14,908 nt of DNA from F23-D06 sp963620035 (GTDB lineage Bacteria; Bacteroidota; Bacteroidia; Bacteroidales; WCHB1-69), in contig CAVEXN010000040.1 in the NCBI GenBank assembly GCA_963620035.1, positions 1-14,908 on the forward strand, given 5' to 3'. Shown piece after piece: positions 14,502 to 14,908 of the stretch. The translations under genes and the position numbers were made by a program. How positions within the stretch are numbered: position 1 is the first letter of the stretch; each line of letters starts with the position of its first letter. Below the pieces are notes generated by a model. The model did not search any database and was not told the DNA's origin. It saw only the letters and a list, made by a program, of their open reading frames with translations.

Positions 14502-14840
14502 ATGAAAAAGTTCATTCCAGTGCTCTTTGGAGCATTGTTGCTGGCAAGTTGTGCCACTTCCAGTTTTGTTTCAACCGCACCGCAAGCCAAGAACGAGGTC
14601 GCATCTCCCATACCTTGCTATTATGCTTCAGAGAAACCCGGCAAACCATACGAAGTAATGGGGCACGTTGAAACTTCCGGTTTTGTTTTCGCTTCAAGCA
14701 AGTATTTGGTACTCAGTATGCAAAAGACAGCCCGTGAAAAAGGTGCAGACGCTATTATAAACATACGTTTCTCTTACATCCCGGCACTGCTCATCGGCAT
14801 CCCTTATGCCGAGGGCGATTTGGTGAAGTTCAAGCAATAA
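14502..14840 (+). CDS. Small lipoprotein of unknown function
   Basis: From ATG 14502 the product is 112 residues. It begins with a lipoprotein signal: basic MKKF, hydrophobic PVLFGALLLAS, then the lipobox Cys at 17 (LLASC). The mature part is small and soluble, with PCYYASEKPGKPYEVMGHV and KTAREKGADAIINIRFSYIP. The pattern 'YEVMGHV...A...GADAIIN' recalls the YbjQ/RcsF-type fold in which a small domain is built from repeated short strands and a helix; this is only a loose resemblance. The open frame extends back to 14424 into the preceding gene, but the lipoprotein signal fixes the start at 14502. Spacing of 28 nt to the previous gene suggests co-transcription. It is probably anchored in the outer or inner membrane leaflet facing the periplasm. 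Confidence 0.8.
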   Translation: MKKFIPVLFGALLLASCATSSFVSTAPQAKNEVASPIPCYYASEKPGKPYEVMGHVETSGFVFASSKYLVLSMQKTAREKGADAIINIRFSYIPALLIGIPYAEGDLVKFKQ

Positions 14841-14908
14841 GTTTGCATTCAAAGTATAGGCAAGGGAGTAAAAAGGGTAATGCGAAAGTACCGGATGAAA
14901 GACAGGGT

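Overview
The window looks like chromosomal DNA of a member of the order Bacteroidales. The evidence is seen directly: most expressed units are preceded by the Bacteroidetes -7 element TAnnTTTG (eight copies listed, two with a well-spaced TTG/TTTG -33 element), starts lack clear Shine-Dalgarno sequences, and the two transposon relics resemble ISAon1- and ISAs1-type elements common in this group. No genus is claimed.

Layout. 1-1611: a MATE-family exporter gene (+) converging on gapA (-), with a gapA terminator between them. 1635-2730: gapA and its promoter. 2794-3170: a shattered insertion-sequence relic. 3218-5304: metG with its own promoter. 5323-7976: a lower-GC accessory cassette, apparently a decayed restriction-modification-type locus. 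It holds a truncated Dam-like methyltransferase, a KilA-N protein with an in-frame TGA, a winged-helix/nuclease-like gene split by a -1 frameshift, a small conserved-looking gene split by a +1 frameshift, and a doubly truncated second adenine methyltransferase running into a fragment of another protein. 8011-10140: recG (-). 10171-10724: an ISAs1-type transposase relic inside a structure of inverted and direct repeats, next to the terminator of a tRNA-Leu(CAA) gene (10763-10846, -). 10946-13557: lysS and the PLP-binding protein gene yggS, both (-), each with its own promoter. 13754-14840: two (+) genes of unknown role, a soluble domain with a C-terminal membrane anchor and a small lipoprotein, probably one operon.

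The housekeeping genes (gapA, metG, recG, lysS, tRNA-Leu, yggS) look intact. The accessory cassette does not: all five of its genes carry a lesion, and the lesions are of different kinds. The most interesting content is therefore that cassette, which in its repaired form would be a Dam-like plus DpnA-like methyltransferase locus linked to a winged-helix nuclease, a KilA-N protein and a small acidic protein. The transposon-like repeat structure next to tRNA-Leu is the second point of interest. I found no CRISPR array, rRNA, intact insertion sequence or phage structural gene.
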